This document shows positions 62,146 to 64,000 of a stretch of DNA of 64,000 bases, one piece after another. The stretch spans positions 161,832 to 225,831 of the forward strand of contig NZ_QEOL01000011.1 in NCBI RefSeq assembly GCF_003096715.1, given 5' to 3'. The first letter of the stretch is position 1; each line of letters begins with the position of its first letter. A program made the translations under genes and the position numbers. This stretch comes from Paraburkholderia silvatlantica. GTDB taxonomy: Bacteria; Pseudomonadota; Gammaproteobacteria; Burkholderiales; Burkholderiaceae. Under the pieces are notes generated by a model. That model made no database searches. It was not told the origin of the DNA and saw only the letters and a list, made by a program, of their open reading frames with translations.

Positions 62146-63708
62146 ATGTCATCCATGGCCACCTCTTCCAAGACCAAACGGTCCGCCAAGCTCGCGTCTG
62201 CACTCAAGACCCTCAAGAAGCTGCAGGACAAGCACCACGGCGTTGTCGAGCACACGGAGCTGACCGACGAGCAGCGCACCCTGCTCGTCGACACCGGCTT
62301 TCTGCGCTCGATCATGAAGGGCTGGTACTTCTGCAGCAATCCAGGCGACGGCGACGGCGAGTCGACGAGCTGGTACGCAACGTACTGGGCATTCATCTCG
62401 CGCTACCTGGGCAAGCGCTTCGCCAAGCGTTACTGCCTGAACCCCGAAGCTTCGCTGCTGCTGCACACGGGGAACACCACGATACCGGCGCAGGTGGTCG
62501 CGGTGGTCAAGGAAGGAAGCTCGTATTACCTCAACTTGCCCGCCAGCAAGTCGGTGTTCGTCTACGCCGACGAGAACCGCGTGCCTAAATCCCGGGTGGA
62601 GGTCCGCGGCCTTCAGGTGTGGCCGGTCGCCGAGGCGCTGTGTCTGGTCGGCCCGCAGTTCTTCGTGAACAACGCGTCCGATGCGGAAATTGCGCTGATG
62701 CTCGTGCGCAATGCGAGCGAGGTCCTGACCACGCTCCTCGCTGACGACGGGAAGAGCGCCGCTGCCGCGCGGCTGGCGGGTGCGTTCACGTTCATGAATC
62801 GTCCGGAGGAGACGAAACGCATCGTTGATAGCTTCGCGGCCGCGGGCCGCCCCATCAAGCCGGTCAACCCGTTCGAGCGGCAGGAGCCGTCGCTCACACC
62901 GAGCCGCCAGCGCTCGCCCTATGTGCTCCGGCTGCGCTCCATGTGGACGAGATGGCGCGACGCCGTGATTGCCGCGTTTCCACCGCCGCCGGGGATCGGG
63001 CAGGACGCCGCCGGCTATCTGACGCAGGTCGATGAGCGCTACGTCTCTGACGCGTATAACTCGCTCTCCATCGAGGGCTACCAGGTCACGGACGAACTCA
63101 TCGAGCGTGTAGCCCGTGGCGACTGGGACCCTGAAGGCGATCCGGAACACGAGAAGGAAAAGAACACGCTCGCAGCGCGCGGATATTACCTTGCGTTTCA
63201 GTCGATCAAGGAGAGCATCGCGCGCCTGTTCCCCGGGGATAACGCGGGCGACATTGTGGAGCACGACCACCACCACTGGTACGCGCAACTTTTCGGGCCG
63301 TCCGTGCAGGCAGGCATACTCGCAGCGCATCAGCTGGCGGGCTACCGCACGGGGCCGATTTTCATCCGCAACTCGATGCACACGCCGGTGCCGCGCGACG
63401 CGATCCTCGACTGCCTTGAGGCGCTCTTCGACCTTATCAGAGACGAGCCGCACCCGGCGGTTCGAGCGGTTCTCGGGCATCACCTGTTCGTGTTCATTCA
63501 CCCGTACTTCGACGGGAATGGGCGGATCGGCCGATTCCTGATGAACGTGTTGCTCGCGTCGGGCGGTTACCCGTGGACGGTGGTTCGCGTTGGCCGGCGC
63601 ACCGAGTACATGAAGGCGCTCGAACAGGCGAGTGTCGGCGGGGAAATCGCCCCGCTCGCGAAGTTCATCGCCGAAGAGATGGCGCAGTGGACGCCCACGC
63701 GCAAGTGA
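62146..63708 (+). CDS. Fic-domain protein with N-terminal AbiEi-like region
   Basis: 520 residues; ATG 62155 is a second possible start and neither has a Shine-Dalgarno. The C-terminal Fic domain has the full catalytic motif HPYFDGNGRIGR (His 452 to Arg 463), so AMPylation or related nucleotidyl transfer is likely. The inhibitory helix motif Ser-x-x-x-Glu-Gly is present as SLSIEG (306-311), so the enzyme is self-inhibited. The first ~250 residues resemble AbiEi-type winged-helix antitoxin/regulators (VEHTELTDEQRTLLVDTGF, IMKGWYF). DNA binding at the repeats upstream would make it a one-protein self-regulating toxin system; that is inference. Confidence 0.87.
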   Translation: MSSMATSSKTKRSAKLASALKTLKKLQDKHHGVVEHTELTDEQRTLLVDTGFLRSIMKGWYFCSNPGDGDGESTSWYATYWAFISRYLGKRFAKRYCLNPEASLLLHTGNTTIPAQVVAVVKEGSSYYLNLPASKSVFVYADENRVPKSRVEVRGLQVWPVAEALCLVGPQFFVNNASDAEIALMLVRNASEVLTTLLADDGKSAAAARLAGAFTFMNRPEETKRIVDSFAAAGRPIKPVNPFERQEPSLTPSRQRSPYVLRLRSMWTRWRDAVIAAFPPPPGIGQDAAGYLTQVDERYVSDAYNSLSIEGYQVTDELIERVARGDWDPEGDPEHEKEKNTLAARGYYLAFQSIKESIARLFPGDNAGDIVEHDHHHWYAQLFGPSVQAGILAAHQLAGYRTGPIFIRNSMHTPVPRDAILDCLEALFDLIRDEPHPAVRAVLGHHLFVFIHPYFDGNGRIGRFLMNVLLASGGYPWTVVRVGRRTEYMKALEQASVGGEIAPLAKFIAEEMAQWTPTRK

Positions 63709-63910
63709 TTCGCCGCCGATAGCTGGAGCCCGCCAGCCACCCGCGGCGTGGTGTTGCACAATGAGTGCGCCGGGCGCGACCACCGGCGGCTGGCGGCGTT
63801 CTCTCGGCCGCCGCTCGCTCCATCAGGCCGGCCCTCATCAACAGGACACCCTCGTCGAAATCGTTAGCGGGTGGTGCGCACAAGATGACGTCCGGCCTGC
63901 AGAAGTGAGA
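63709..63910. other. gap between fic and the IS3-type element
   Basis: About 200 bp; no gene, hairpin or repeat stands out. Confidence 0.5.
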
Positions 63911-64000
63911 TTGACCCAGAAAAACGGACACCTATTCTTTTGAGAAGGAGGTGCCGGAAATGGGCAAGCATCGTACCCCATACCCTGCGGAATTCCGGGC
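63911..64000 (+). mobile_element. left end of an IS3-family insertion sequence (runs off the window)
   Basis: TTGACCCAGAAAAACGGACA at 63911 resembles IS3-family terminal inverted repeats, which often read TGACCC...AAA.CGGACAC. The first gene starts 49 bp inside, as expected. The rest lies beyond the edge. Confidence 0.65.
63960..64000 (+). CDS. IS3-family transposase OrfA, N-terminus only (partial)
   Basis: ATG 63960 is preceded by AAGGAGG, a very strong ribosome-binding site. Thirteen residues are visible, MGKHRTPYPAEFR, matching the usual OrfA opening (basic, then Tyr-x-x-Glu-Phe-Arg) before the helix-turn-helix. The frame continues past the window. Confidence 0.7.
   Translation, partial: MGKHRTPYPAEFR

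Overview
The window is a GC-rich proteobacterial chromosome segment. Its gene order fits a Burkholderiaceae genome, most likely Paraburkholderia, Caballeronia or Burkholderia: fur / bamE-dapB-exbB-exbD-leuS-lptE-holA-proA-hemJ, gap next to tkt, thiL-pgpA-pncC, and a hybrid-cluster-protein operon. The genus is inferred from synteny and protein family resemblance, not from a search. No tRNA, rRNA or CRISPR array was recognised.

Layout. 0-2.8 kb is accessory DNA: the end of a lactonase-like gene, a carboxymuconolactone decarboxylase-family gene, a small membrane protein, a MarR regulator, and the truncated left end of an IS21-type element. 2.8-13.1 kb is a conserved housekeeping block on the minus strand: lysine, proline and heme synthesis, leucyl-tRNA synthetase, outer-membrane assembly lipoproteins LptE and BamE, Pol III delta, and an ExbB/ExbD energising pair. 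fur is divergent at its end. 13.2-17.3 kb holds an allantoate-degradation set (dctA-alc-allA) and a divergent FadR-type regulator with three matching palindromes between them. 17.3-30.5 kb is mostly core metabolism (gap, tkt, speE, rsmE, maeB, thiL, pgpA, pncC, pyrF), with an embedded secreted ribonuclease/barstar pair.

30.7-41.7 kb is a large minus-strand sugar-acid cluster. An IclR regulator overlaps dgoK, followed by dgoA, a dehydrogenase, araFGH, an aldose dehydrogenase, a lactonase and a mutarotase. Together they can import galactose or arabinose, oxidise it to the aldonate, and cleave 2-keto-3-deoxy-galactonate; the dehydratase step is not encoded here. A HigB/HigA-like toxin-antitoxin pair lies just upstream. 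42.5-46.9 kb is an N-acyl-D-amino-acid catabolic cluster (RidA, D-aminoacylase, RpiR regulator, divergent PLP D-amino-acid deaminase). 47-57.6 kb is a mixed region with two MFS exporters and their regulators, an EcsC-like protein, an esterase, a CHRD protein, an HPt/response-regulator pair, and a DauR-like regulator with a PLP ammonia-lyase.

57.6-60.4 kb is the nitrosative-stress operon hcp-hcr with a good NsrR-type site. 60.4-64 kb is accessory: AT-richer DNA, an orphan ArsN2-type acetyltransferase, a Fic protein with an N-terminal AbiEi-like region preceded by five direct repeats at 23-24 bp periodicity, and the edge of an IS3-type insertion sequence. The iterated-repeat/Fic locus is the most unusual element of the window.
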